DNA of 64,000 nucleotides, from assembly GCA_016219185.1 (NCBI GenBank), contig JACRBZ010000078.1:68810-132809 (forward strand), in the 5' to 3' direction. Made by a program: the position numbers and the translations under genes. Position 1 is the first letter of the stretch. The number at the start of each line of letters is the position of its first letter. The notes below the pieces were generated by a model. It searched no databases, was not told the DNA's origin, and saw nothing but the letters and a program-made list of their open reading frames with translations. The DNA comes from Deltaproteobacteria bacterium. Lineage in GTDB: Bacteria; Desulfobacterota; Desulfobacteria; Desulfobacterales; Desulfatirhabdiaceae. Positions 54,107-62,935 of the stretch are shown piece by piece.

Positions 54107-54745
54107 ATGTCTGCACACCCGGCACCCATTATTCTTGCCAGACATGGCGAAACCACGGCCAACCGTCAGGGGATCATTCTCGGGCAGCGGGATTATCCGC
54201 TCACTGTTGAAGGGTTGGCCATGACCCGGAAGCTGGCTGCGCTTTTGCCGGAAAGCCATCAGGGGATGATTGTTACTTCCCCTATCGGCAGGGCCTTGGT
54301 AAGCGCCGGAATTTTTGCGGCTCAAACCGGGTGGCCCATCCAAATCCTGGATGGGCTTGCAGAGCTTTCCTGCGGACAGTGGGAAGGAAAACCACGCGAA
54401 GCTGTCATTCCGGGCCGTCGATTTATCCGGTCAACCTGGGAGGATTCGCCGCCAGACGGGGAAAGTTATCAGGGCGCCGAAACCCGTGTGAAGGAGGCAA
54501 TCCGCAGCATAAACGCAATTTTGATGCATGACCCGATTCTGGTTGTTGGCCATGCCGCGGTCAACCGGGTTTTTCTGAAGATCTGGCTGGACCTGAGTCC
54601 GGAACAGGCCATGAAAATCCAATTTTCGCATGACACCCTGTACGATATCAACCGGAGAATTGCAGGTGAATCCCCATCTGTAATCCAAGCGTCGGGTAAA
54701 GATCGAGCAAACAGAAAGGAGTCTGAAAAAATCGGTGCGGTTTAA
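54107..54745 (+). CDS. Histidine-phosphatase (phosphoglycerate-mutase-like) protein
   Basis: 212 residues. The phospho-His is in LARHGETTANR (H13), the second His in LVVGHAAVNR (~165), and the acid/base region reads LAELSCGQWEGKP, the pattern of CobC/GpmB-like phosphatases. Substrate unknown; relatives act on alpha-ribazole phosphate, sugar phosphates or phosphoproteins. The ATG at 54107 was created at the duplication join. The older start, still seen as a remnant at 52434, would have been MKPTPAHPAPI. It is likely functional because the catalytic part is whole, but its promoter may have been lost. Confidence 0.85.
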   Translation: MSAHPAPIILARHGETTANRQGIILGQRDYPLTVEGLAMTRKLAALLPESHQGMIVTSPIGRALVSAGIFAAQTGWPIQILDGLAELSCGQWEGKPREAVIPGRRFIRSTWEDSPPDGESYQGAETRVKEAIRSINAILMHDPILVVGHAAVNRVFLKIWLDLSPEQAMKIQFSHDTLYDINRRIAGESPSVIQASGKDRANRKESEKIGAV

Positions 54746-55187
54746 AAAAAATGGCGATGGCATAAGATATTGCAATGCGCGACCAGGCAACATTGATGCG
54801 CCAAGATCCGACAGTTGTGCAAAACGATAATCCCCATACACATGGACAAAAACCCTGCTCCAGCCTCAAAAAACATTAGACAGTTTGGTTCATTTTGTCC
54901 AGTGTGCAAAAACACGACCCAGCATTTATGCAGTTTCGCGTGAGGTCAAAGACCCCAAACACTAGGCAAAATGATAAACGAACGACCAGTGGTTTCATTG
55001 GTTCGTATTTTGTCCTCAGACATGCTATGCGAAGCCTTACTGAGCCAGCGCTTTGATCATAGGGGGAAACAGGAAGCTTATCAATTTGTAAAATCAGGTG
55101 AAAGGCCTTGCCTTATTGACATTTCTTTTGCCTCCCTAATAAGAGATTGCCTCGTCCTGTAATGAGTTTATCCATTCTATAAAAAGC
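54746..55187. other. Spacer with the second 28-bp repeat
   Basis: 442 bases between the phosphatase and HigA-like genes. It holds the repeat copy at 54874-54901 and a 63-codon plus-strand frame (54971-55162) that I do not recognise and consider doubtful. No promoter or terminator was convincing. Confidence 0.45.
54874..54901 (+). repeat. 28-bp direct repeat, copy 2
   Basis: Same sequence and orientation as 52463-52490. The two copies enclose the Fic module, the heparinase fragment and the phosphatase, 2.4 kb apart. Confidence 0.95.
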
Positions 55188-55490
55188 CTATCCAAGCGCG
55201 GACAAGCCCTTTCGATCAATGATGTCAAGAAGGCGTTGCGCCGTACCGCTTGGTTTTTTTTGTCCTTGTTCCCACTGTTGCACTGTTGTTTTCCCAATAC
55301 CCATGATTGCTGCAAATACTGCTTGGCTTACGTGGTTGGCCGTGCGAATGCGCCGGATGTCCTCTGGCCGAAAGGGGCGCTTTGGAGGCAAACACAACGC
55401 GTTGATTTCGCGCATGGTGATTTCGTCCATAGCTCCAACCTTAAACAGGTCCTTTGCCATGTCGTGGGCAATATTTAAAATCTCACTCAT
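55188..55490 (-). CDS. HigA-like antitoxin (XRE-family HTH)
   Basis: 100 residues from ATG 55490, which overlaps the toxin stop by 4 bases (ATGA) and has GGGAGG ahead of it. The C-terminal half is a Cro/CI-type helix-turn-helix (VSQAVFAAIMGIGKTTVQQWEQGQKKPSG), as in HigA/YiaG-type antitoxins. The N-terminal part (ILNIAHDMAKDLFKVGAMDEITMREIN) would wrap the toxin. The order toxin then antitoxin is that of higBA. Confidence 0.88.
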   Translation of the reverse strand: MSEILNIAHDMAKDLFKVGAMDEITMREINALCLPPKRPFRPEDIRRIRTANHVSQAVFAAIMGIGKTTVQQWEQGQKKPSGTAQRLLDIIDRKGLSALG

Positions 55491-55858
55491 GATAACACCT
55501 CCCATATGGAACCAATCGCTAAAAGCTCTTGAACTTGTTTGTCACCCGCCGATATAAAAGACTCGGCGGCAAGACTTAACGCGCCCTCTTCTTTGGCTGA
55601 CATGCTCGCCCTGTCATTCTTTGCGAAAGCGTACAAAAAAATAATCCGTTCCGTGTTGTGCTTTCTATATCCAACAACAACCCGATAGCCTCCGCTTTTT
55701 CCCTCACCTGTTCGTGGCAATCGTTTTTTGAACAGGCAGCCTCCAAGATCGGCTTCAACCTTTCCCGTGATAATTTCCGCCGCCGCATTGAGCAAGGCGG
55801 CATCCGAAATGCCTTCACGCGCCCAACGGTTAAACCATTTATTCTTGAACACTCTCAT
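55487..55858 (-). CDS. RelE/HigB-like toxin
   Basis: 123 residues from ATG 55858; a GTG at 55873 is less likely given the promoter position. MRVFKNKWFNRWAREGISDAAL, ADLGGCLFKKRLPRTGEGKSGGYRVVVGY and FLYAFAKNDRASMS form the typical pattern of the PF06296 RelE-type toxins, mRNA interferases that cut at the ribosome. Positions of the basic residues (K, R, R) are kept; activity is inferred. Pairs with the HTH antitoxin downstream. Confidence 0.88.
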   Translation of the reverse strand: MRVFKNKWFNRWAREGISDAALLNAAAEIITGKVEADLGGCLFKKRLPRTGEGKSGGYRVVVGYRKHNTERIIFLYAFAKNDRASMSAKEEGALSLAAESFISAGDKQVQELLAIGSIWEVLS

Positions 55859-55891
55859 AAGGGAAAAGCTCACCTTTTATATCACAAGTTA

Positions 55892-55920
55892 TATATAACA
55901 CTATGTGAGATACTTTACAA
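55892..55920 (-). promoter_or_regulatory. Promoter and palindromic operator of the HigBA-like pair
   Basis: On the minus strand TTGTAA (55920-55915) and TATATA (55897-55892) are separated by 17 bases. The perfect 12-base palindrome GTTATATATAAC (55888-55899) covers the -10 box, and flanking TATCACA/TGTGAGATA halves extend it. This is the expected place for autorepression by the antitoxin-toxin complex. The transcript would start ~27 bases before the toxin ATG. Confidence 0.55.
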
Positions 55921-56080
55921 TATATTTTGTAAAGTTAATTTAACACACCACGAAGGCGGGGGGTGGGGGGCAGGTCGATTTTCCAGAATGCCTTGCCTTG
56001 TTTACTTGGTGTTTATGTGTGCCGCTGTCCTTGTCCGGTGTTCGCGGTCTGGGGACGTTCAGGCTGAAACAGAGAATATC

Positions 56081-56119
56081 TTGACGATTACAGGCAAAAC
56101 CGGCTATATTTATAACCGG
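56081..56119 (+). promoter_or_regulatory. Promoter of the DUF4143 ATPase with near-palindrome
   Basis: TTGACG (56081-56086) and TATATT (56105-56110) are 18 bases apart, five of six matches each. CCGGCTATATTTATAACCGG (56100-56119) is a palindrome but for one pair and covers the -10 box. Transcription would begin near 56118, about 30 bases before ATG 56150. This fits a dedicated, repressible promoter. Confidence 0.5.
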
Positions 56120-56149
56120 ATAAAGCTACTTCCGGCGATAATTATAACC

Positions 56150-57475
56150 ATGAGTGATCCGATGATCGAGGTGATAAAATCCATCATCCTGGACTTCCAG
56201 GAAACCCGGCTGGAGACCGGGGTGCCCCGGCGCTTGCTTATCGAGACGGTTCATGGCAAGGCCGCCGTCTGTATCGGTGTGCGTCGGAGCGGCAAGTCGA
56301 CTTACATGTTCCAGGTTATCCAACGGCTGCTGGACAGTGGGATTCCTCGGCAGAACATTCTGTACCTGAACTTTTTCGACGATCGCCTCCATAACCTGCG
56401 CCAGAATAGCTTCGGTCTGATTGCTGAAGCCTATTATTCGCTTTACCCGGAGAAGAAAAACACAGAGACGGCCTACTGCTTCTTCGACGAGATTCAGGCT
56501 GCCCCCGGTTGGGAGCCCTTCATCGACCGCTTGATGCGCACGGAAAAATGCGAAGTCTATCTCACGGGCTCATCAGCCAAGATGCTTTCTAAAGAGATTG
56601 CCACGCAGATGCGCGGGCGGGCGCTGTCATGGGAGATGTTCCCCTTTTCGTTCCGTGAATTCCTGGACTACAAAGGAATCGAGAGCAAGGGCGCACTCTC
56701 GACGAAAAACCGCCTCATCGTCCAGAAGGCTTTCGTGGAATATTGGGAAACCGGCGGCTTCCCCGAGGTGGCCGGCCTCAGTCGTCACTTGAGAATCAAG
56801 ACTCACCAGGAATACCTTCACGCCATCCTGTTTCGGGACCTTGTCGAGCGTCACGACGTTTCGCATCCGAAGGCGGTGACCGATTTGGCGCACTGGCTGG
56901 TGGACAACACGGCCTCGCTCTATTCCGTCAACAGCCTTACGGGATATCTTAAATCGCTGGGTCACAAGGTTCCCAAGTCGTCGGTGTCGGATTATCTGAC
57001 GTGGTTCGAGGACGCCTATTTCCTGTTCACCGTGCGGATATTCGACGCGTCGCTCGCGCGCAGCAACACCAACCCCAAGAAGGTCTACTGCATCGATCAT
57101 GCCCTGGTCACCTCGGTGTCGTCGGGGATTCTGGTCAACGCCGGACATCTTCTGGAGAACCTTGTGTTCACGGCTCTCCGGCGTCTCCACCCTGAGATTT
57201 ACTACTATAAGACGAAAACGGGCCGGGAGGTCGACTTCATCGTCCCGATACGCGGTCGCTCACAGATGCTGGTCCAGGTGTGCGAGTCCCTGGCCGAACC
57301 GCGGACGCGGAAACGGGAAACCGCGGCTCTTGGCGAGGCGATGACGGAACTCGGCCTGAAAACCGGAACCCTCGTGACCCGGAACGAGGATGAGCGGATC
57401 GAAGCCGGAAACGGAACCATCGTGGTAGTTCCGGCATGGCGATTCCTTCTCGATCTGCCCGAATCGATGGCATAG
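56150..57475 (+). CDS. AAA_14/DUF4143 ATPase
   Basis: 441 residues from ATG 56150; the frame is open further upstream but antiparallel to the toxin gene. P-loop GVRRSGKST (43-51), Walker B AYCFFDEIQ and VYLTGSSAKMLS follow the AAA_14 pattern. The DUF4143 part (~200-370) and a PD-(D/E)XK-like end (YYKTKTGREVDFIV) complete it. This family is scattered by horizontal transfer and its role is unknown, though mobile or defence functions are suspected. It is GC-richer and has different codon use (many CTC, GAC, GTC) than the neighbouring Fic module, so it arrived separately. It is the second ATPase-nuclease type in the window; the first is at 14226. Confidence 0.88.
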   Translation: MSDPMIEVIKSIILDFQETRLETGVPRRLLIETVHGKAAVCIGVRRSGKSTYMFQVIQRLLDSGIPRQNILYLNFFDDRLHNLRQNSFGLIAEAYYSLYPEKKNTETAYCFFDEIQAAPGWEPFIDRLMRTEKCEVYLTGSSAKMLSKEIATQMRGRALSWEMFPFSFREFLDYKGIESKGALSTKNRLIVQKAFVEYWETGGFPEVAGLSRHLRIKTHQEYLHAILFRDLVERHDVSHPKAVTDLAHWLVDNTASLYSVNSLTGYLKSLGHKVPKSSVSDYLTWFEDAYFLFTVRIFDASLARSNTNPKKVYCIDHALVTSVSSGILVNAGHLLENLVFTALRRLHPEIYYYKTKTGREVDFIVPIRGRSQMLVQVCESLAEPRTRKRETAALGEAMTELGLKTGTLVTRNEDERIEAGNGTIVVVPAWRFLLDLPESMA

Positions 57476-57544
57476 CGGAAACCATCGAAGCGTTGTCTCT
57501 GGCCTTGGAATAGTTGGTTCGTTGGTCTGCACGGGGTTATCGTA

Positions 57545-58984
57545 ATGGGTTTGCACATGAAAAAAATCCTGCTGATAGAGCCGCCATTTTATCGGCTTTT
57601 CAAGAAAACGTACGCACTGGTCAAATACCCTTTATCTCTTGCCTATCTGGCTGCTGCCATAAAAACGAAAACATCCTGGGATGTCAGGGTCTATAACGCC
57701 GATTTTGCGCCCATAAGCGATCCTTTTGAAGTGACCTATTTCAAGGGGAAAGGCTTTGTGCATTATCTTGAAAACCTTAACGACGCGTCAGCGGATATCT
57801 GGCGGGAAGTGCGCTCGGCGATTGCGGCGTATGGTCCATCGGTTGTGGGAATATCGGCAAAATCCGCAAATTTTGCATCCGCAGTCCGGATCGCGCGTGT
57901 GGCCAAGGATATCTTTGCGGAAACTATGGTGGTGGTTGGCGGCCCCTATCCAACGACTGTCAGGGACAGGGTGTTGGATTGCGCGGATATCGATATGGCC
58001 GTGGCAGGGGAGGGCGAGCAGACTCTTGTGGAATTGCTGAAAGCGCTCGAACGCGGGATTGAACCCGATACGGTGCCCGGCTTGATCTTCAGGAAAGGTA
58101 ACCAGCCTGTTTCGACGCTTGCCAGGATGTTCATACCGGACCTGGATTCGCTCCCATTTCCCCATTGCCATGCCCGTGAAGTGCTCCAGGATTATGCAGC
58201 CTATCCGCTCAGCGCTTTCAGCAGCATTTTTGCAACGCGGGGGTGTCCGTTCAACTGCCTGTTCTGCGGTTCAAAAAACATCTGGGGAAGAAAAACCCGG
58301 TTTCGATCTCCGGATCATGTCGGGCAGGAAATCATCCAACTGAGAGAAATGGGGATCGATCGGGTCCACTTCGAAGATGATACGTTCGGGGTGACGCAGC
58401 AATATCTTCGGGCGATCTGTGATACCATCAAACGGGTTTGTCCGGGGATTCAATGGAGTTGCGAGCTTCATGTCCGGCTGGCTTCGGATGAAAACATCTC
58501 CCACATGAAAGAAGCCGGCTGCGCCATGATTCAGCTTGGCTTTGAATCCGGTAACGATGAGATCCTGAAGGCGATCCGAAAAGGGTTTACCGTTTCAGAT
58601 GCGTTGAAGGCCTGCCGCACCATCAGAGATCACGGGATCCGTCTGCAAACCTTTTTTATGGGCGGATTCCCCCAGGAAACCGAAGACAGTCTGATCGATA
58701 CGCTGAAGGTCATCGAGGCCCTGGCGTGTGATAAGGTCATTTACAGCATCTTTACTCCCTATCCCGGTACGGAGGCCTTTGACCTTTGCCGGAAAATGGG
58801 ACTTATTCCAATCAACTACGATCTATCGCTTTATAACCACCAAAGCCCTGAAAACTGCTTTTGCCTGCACTTGTCGCATGAAAAATTCACACTTCTTTCA
58901 TCCCGAATCGAGGAGATCGTGGTCAGCAAAAATCGGATGGGACGCGGCGGCGCCGAGTTGTCCAGTCTTCCAGTTCATCGATGA
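57545..58984 (+). CDS. B12-binding radical SAM enzyme
   Basis: 479 residues. The N-terminal ~165 residues are a cobalamin-binding Rossmann domain (PSVVGISAKSANFASAVRIAR, VVVGGPYPTT). The radical SAM core begins with C234-x3-C238-x2-C241 in RGCPFNCLFC, and IQLGFESGNDEILKAIRKG is the usual barrel segment. Such enzymes methylate unreactive carbons or do ring changes in lipid, cofactor and glycan synthesis. No DxHxGH cobalamin base was seen, common in this class. It lies among glycosyltransferases, so surface-molecule modification is plausible. ATG 57557 is an alternative start. The last 62 bases overlap the convergent glycosyltransferase. Confidence 0.88.
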   Translation: MGLHMKKILLIEPPFYRLFKKTYALVKYPLSLAYLAAAIKTKTSWDVRVYNADFAPISDPFEVTYFKGKGFVHYLENLNDASADIWREVRSAIAAYGPSVVGISAKSANFASAVRIARVAKDIFAETMVVVGGPYPTTVRDRVLDCADIDMAVAGEGEQTLVELLKALERGIEPDTVPGLIFRKGNQPVSTLARMFIPDLDSLPFPHCHAREVLQDYAAYPLSAFSSIFATRGCPFNCLFCGSKNIWGRKTRFRSPDHVGQEIIQLREMGIDRVHFEDDTFGVTQQYLRAICDTIKRVCPGIQWSCELHVRLASDENISHMKEAGCAMIQLGFESGNDEILKAIRKGFTVSDALKACRTIRDHGIRLQTFFMGGFPQETEDSLIDTLKVIEALACDKVIYSIFTPYPGTEAFDLCRKMGLIPINYDLSLYNHQSPENCFCLHLSHEKFTLLSSRIEEIVVSKNRMGRGGAELSSLPVHR

Positions 58985-60158
58985 TTTTCCTGCCGATGGC
59001 GTATTTGTCAAAATTGAGTTCCAGAATCGTTGTTTTTCTGCTGATCAGCTCCAGAAGCACCTGGGCCGGGGGAGAGGCCAGGGCGTCTTCTTCCGAAATC
59101 ACGGCAATATTGTCCAGGGGAAGCAGGCGCGTCCGCTCTTCCTGTTCGCCGCTGGGATGATGCTCCGGAATGACCAGCGCACGGGCGCTGGTCAGAAGGA
59201 TTTCATTGATGACATTGTACCCTGCCCGGCAAATAACGATTTCCGAGGCATGAATCAGGTCGATCAGGGGATAGAAAAACGGCAGAAACCGGACATGCCG
59301 GAACCGGATGTCGGATCTGAGATCTTCGATAATTTCCGGATTCAGGTAAGGGTACGCCACCATGATGATCTGATAATTCCGGCTCAGACCCGCCAGATTG
59401 ATGGCGTTCATGAGGCTTTTGCTCAGGCCCGCGATATTGCCGTGGCGGGAGAGATACATCAGGATAATGGGTTTATCCGCCAGGCGGAAACGGTTTATAA
59501 TCGCCTCCCTTTCCGGCAGTTCCGCAATGCTTTTCTCCGCAATTCTTCCCAGATAGCGAACAGAATGTCCAATTTGCGCTGTCCCGGCAGCAGGCCCTTT
59601 GGCGCAAACCAGAGCCGGGTCATCGAATACATAGCGGAAATCATATACCGGCACCGCGAGGGAGGAACACGGAGCATCCGGATAGTGCTGAAGGCTGAAA
59701 TCATTTCCCATAATGCCGCGGGACAGGTGAACCAGGGCAAAGTCCTTCGGGCTGTTTCGGCAGGCTTTTTTTTCCATCAAAAGCGGTGCGATCTCGCCGG
59801 ATAAACCGGCCAGATAATGTTCGATCATCACCACATCGGGCTTGAAAAAAGCATGGGCTTCCCGAATGATGGTTTGGCGGAAACTCAGGACTTCATCGAC
59901 CGGCAGGCTCCGGAGATAACGGGGTTTGAGGGGACAGCCGGTTTCCTCAATAGCTTTTTTGACGCCGGGCAGTTTGACGACTTCTATGCCTTGTCGCATG
60001 AGAACATGCGGGACGGATGTTCCGGACAGAACCATGAAGTCGATATCCGGACGCCACTTCCGGATTCCGGTGATGACGGCCAGGGTTCTGAATACATGAC
60101 CCAGGCCAATGGAATTGTGGGTGTAAAAGAGGACCCGGCGGATTCGGTTTGTAATCAT
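58923..60158 (-). CDS. MurG-like/COG4671-type glycosyltransferase
   Basis: 411 residues from ATG 60158. RRVLFYTHNSIGLGHVFRTLAV is the glycine-rich N-terminus of GT28/COG4671-type enzymes, and HASEIVICRAGYNVINEILLTSARALVIPEH is the C-terminal nucleotide-sugar site (SR/CRAG-N...E). GT-B fold, no membrane segment. It would transfer a sugar for a surface polymer or glycolipid. The longer frame to 60308 runs into the opposite NTT-like gene and is not supported. Divergent from the NTT-like gene by ~125 bases. Confidence 0.85.
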   Translation of the reverse strand: MITNRIRRVLFYTHNSIGLGHVFRTLAVITGIRKWRPDIDFMVLSGTSVPHVLMRQGIEVVKLPGVKKAIEETGCPLKPRYLRSLPVDEVLSFRQTIIREAHAFFKPDVVMIEHYLAGLSGEIAPLLMEKKACRNSPKDFALVHLSRGIMGNDFSLQHYPDAPCSSLAVPVYDFRYVFDDPALVCAKGPAAGTAQIGHSVRYLGRIAEKSIAELPEREAIINRFRLADKPIILMYLSRHGNIAGLSKSLMNAINLAGLSRNYQIIMVAYPYLNPEIIEDLRSDIRFRHVRFLPFFYPLIDLIHASEIVICRAGYNVINEILLTSARALVIPEHHPSGEQEERTRLLPLDNIAVISEEDALASPPAQVLLELISRKTTILELNFDKYAIGRKIIDELEDWTTRRRRVPSDFC

Positions 60159-60283
60159 TACGTCGTTGCCTTGAAAGTCGGTTGATGATATGCGAAGTTT
60201 ATGGATAACACCGGGACAAGTCAAACGGATATACGGATTTTCCGGCCACTGGAGGCGCCTCTTGGAGACTTTGCCGACATCCC

Positions 60284-62935
60284 ATGAAACAATTTTTTGA
60301 GAAAACATTCAAGATCTATGATCAGGAAGTGGGGAAATGCCTCTGGCTGGTCCTGATCTTTTTCAGCCTTTTTTTGACCATGGCCATTTTTCGCACTTAT
60401 GTGGACACCACATTTCTCAAGCGCTATGGCGCAAGTGCAATTCCGGAGATGCTGCTCATCAACGGGGGCGTAACCATCCTGGTCTTCGGCGGGTTGAACC
60501 GCCTGAGTCAACGGTTTTCCGATGACATCCTCCTGAGCGGGTTTCTGGCCGTGTGCGCGTTTCTGGTGATGCTGCTCTTTTTTGCGGTCGAGGCCGGAAA
60601 GGCCCTGGCCTATCCGGTTTTGTTCCAGATACTGAATCTGCAGGATTCCGTTTTTCTGGTCTATCTATGGAACATGGCCTGCGATCTCTTTGACGCCCGG
60701 CAAGGCAAGCGCATTTTTCCCCTTGTTATGGCCAGTCAGGTTCTGGGCACCGCGATCGGCAGTTTCTCCGTCGTGCCGCTGACCCGGCTCAGCGGGTATG
60801 AATTTCTCCTGATCATCACTGCAGTTGCTTATTTTGTCATTGCCATCGGTGTGATCTGGTCTGCCCGAAAGGTGATGGGTCCTGTCCCGTTCAAAAAAAC
60901 AGCAGCCCGGGAGTTGCGAAAAAATCCGGCCGAGATCCTGCGGATTATCCGGGAGTATCCGATTGTTCGCTATCTTATCGTCACTGGCCTGGTACCCAAT
61001 ATTCTCCTGCCGATTTTTACCTATCAATTCAGTGTGATTTCCCAAAACAGTTTTGCTTCCGAGGATGGGCTGATGACGTTTCTGAGCGTTTTCAGGGGCA
61101 GCACCACCCTGATCAGTTTTCTGCTGCTTTTTGTCATGGGCCGAATATACACCCGCATGGGGGTGCCGAACGCATCCCTGATGCAGCCTTTTAATTTTAC
61201 GCTCATTTTTTTGGCATTCATCCCGTTTTTCAATATTTTCGTTGCGGCGTACGGACAATTTTCAACCCTGTTCATTCAAAGGGCCATTGCCGGTCCGGTG
61301 AACAAGGTGCTTTTTAATGTCGTTCCCGATAGCGTGGCAGCCTGGAGCCGGGTCTTTGTGCGGGGGACGGTTATCAAGGCCGCGGTTATCGCGGGGGCCC
61401 TGACCATCCTGCTCCTGAAACCCGTGGTCAGTGCCCATGGCCTGTCGATTGTTGCCGTGGTAATCGCCTGCTATCTGATTTACGAGACGATGCTTTTCAA
61501 GAAAAAATATACCCAGGGGCTGAAGCAGGCCCTGATGGATGAGTCATTCGATTTGGATCGGATGGCTTCGGAGTTTTCACTGAACCCGGACGTGACGTCC
61601 ATGGCCTTGATGTCCGACAGCTTGTCAACGCTCCGTGATGATGTTGAAACCGGGCGATTTCCGCTTACGAATTTAACGACCGAAACCGCTCTTGAAAATC
61701 TTGGGCATGCGGACAAAAATGTCCGGGCCAGGGCTGCGTCCTATTTTGTGGAGAATCCCGACCCGCGCGCCATCCATCGCCTGATGAACCGTCTGGATGA
61801 CCTGGAATGGGTCCGGGAAGCCGCAATAGAAGCCCTTGCCGGTTACGGAGAAGCGGCTCAACCCTTTCTGGAAGCAGAATTGATGGATAGCCCATCCAGG
61901 ATTCAGCTTGGCATCTTGAAGGCCATGAAGGGCTCCGGCCTTCAAGACTATGACCTCATGCCTTTTATTACCCGGCAGGCCGAGGAAGCCTACCATCATC
62001 TGGTGGCCATTTCCGCTCTTGCCGAAGGGTTGAAGCTGCATAGCGTCGATATGCTCATCCAGCATCTTCGGGAAAAAAACGAGGCGATCCTGGCCAGGAT
62101 TTTTTACGCCCTTTGGATTGCCGATCCGGATATGCGGTTCATGTACCGGTCCCTGCGCTCCCAGAAGGCCGCCACGTCGGTGGAGATGGTCGAGGCTTCC
62201 ATCAATCGGGAAATGGCAAAATACCTGGTGCCGCTCATTGATGACATTCCCCTGGCCGAGAAAATCGGATGCGGCCGAAAGGCGCTGCCCATCATCAAGA
62301 CCGATGCCGCTTCCCGGATTCTTCCAGGGCTGGCCGGAAGCCGCGATCCCATCACCCGGATGCTTGCCGCCTACACCATCGGCGAATACATGCCGGAGAT
62401 GCGGTTTTATTCAGCGATGGAACGGCTCCTGGATGATCCGGATCCGGGCGTGATCCAGGCAGCCGGCTATGCCTTGAAACGCTGCATTAAAGGAGATGCG
62501 AAAATGCCTGAAGCGATTTATGATATCAGCGCGATTAAAAAAGAAGCCCTTTTTGAAGGTGTCGGCATCCGGGGATACAAGGCGATCGCCTCCATTGCAA
62601 TCCAGAAATTTCATAAGGCCGGAGATATTCTGATTCAGGCCGGAGAAGAAGTCTTGTCCCTGTTTCTTCTGCTGGATGGACAGGTCGGTGTGTTCGATCA
62701 TTACGGCGCTTCAGGGCAGCGTCTGAAAACGACCCTGGGTCATGGTGATACTATTGGAGAGATCGGCCTTCTCAGCAGCCTTCCGGCAACCGAGACCTGT
62801 GTCGTGGTCTCGGACTTTCTCGAGGCACTGGTCTTTACCCGGCAGGCCATATACGAAATCATGGGACTTTATCCGCAGATCAGCATCAATCTTTGCAGGC
62901 AGTTTGCCGTAAGACTGAGCCGCACAGGTTGTTAA
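60284..62935 (+). CDS. ADP/ATP-translocase-like membrane protein fused to HEAT repeats and a CNBD
   Basis: 883 residues. Residues ~15-410 contain about 11-12 membrane helices resembling the NTT/ADP-ATP-translocase or MFS class (FSLFLTMAIFRTYVDTTFLKRYG at the start; the GKRIFPLVMASQVLGTAIGS segment fits NTT-type). Residues ~470-730 hold HEAT-like helical pairs (DKNVRARAASYFVENPDPRAI, DPDPGVIQAAGYALKRC). Residues ~755-875 are a cyclic-nucleotide-binding fold (AGDILIQAGEEVLSLFLLLDGQVGVFDH, GDTIGEIGLLSSLPATETC). The site normally supplying R for cAMP (RTA) reads LPATETC here, so the nucleotide is uncertain. It may be a nucleotide-regulated transporter; cargo unknown. Confidence 0.85.
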   Translation: MKQFFEKTFKIYDQEVGKCLWLVLIFFSLFLTMAIFRTYVDTTFLKRYGASAIPEMLLINGGVTILVFGGLNRLSQRFSDDILLSGFLAVCAFLVMLLFFAVEAGKALAYPVLFQILNLQDSVFLVYLWNMACDLFDARQGKRIFPLVMASQVLGTAIGSFSVVPLTRLSGYEFLLIITAVAYFVIAIGVIWSARKVMGPVPFKKTAARELRKNPAEILRIIREYPIVRYLIVTGLVPNILLPIFTYQFSVISQNSFASEDGLMTFLSVFRGSTTLISFLLLFVMGRIYTRMGVPNASLMQPFNFTLIFLAFIPFFNIFVAAYGQFSTLFIQRAIAGPVNKVLFNVVPDSVAAWSRVFVRGTVIKAAVIAGALTILLLKPVVSAHGLSIVAVVIACYLIYETMLFKKKYTQGLKQALMDESFDLDRMASEFSLNPDVTSMALMSDSLSTLRDDVETGRFPLTNLTTETALENLGHADKNVRARAASYFVENPDPRAIHRLMNRLDDLEWVREAAIEALAGYGEAAQPFLEAELMDSPSRIQLGILKAMKGSGLQDYDLMPFITRQAEEAYHHLVAISALAEGLKLHSVDMLIQHLREKNEAILARIFYALWIADPDMRFMYRSLRSQKAATSVEMVEASINREMAKYLVPLIDDIPLAEKIGCGRKALPIIKTDAASRILPGLAGSRDPITRMLAAYTIGEYMPEMRFYSAMERLLDDPDPGVIQAAGYALKRCIKGDAKMPEAIYDISAIKKEALFEGVGIRGYKAIASIAIQKFHKAGDILIQAGEEVLSLFLLLDGQVGVFDHYGASGQRLKTTLGHGDTIGEIGLLSSLPATETCVVVSDFLEALVFTRQAIYEIMGLYPQISINLCRQFAVRLSRTGC

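Noticed and set aside
53693..54343. 216-codon minus-strand frame
   Set aside because: Made of antisense phosphatase text, the heparinase fragment and antisense HTH text; not one gene.
55658..56149. 164-codon upstream extension of the DUF4143 ATPase
   Set aside because: It runs through the toxin gene on the other strand; the promoter at 56081-56110 shows that transcription starts later.
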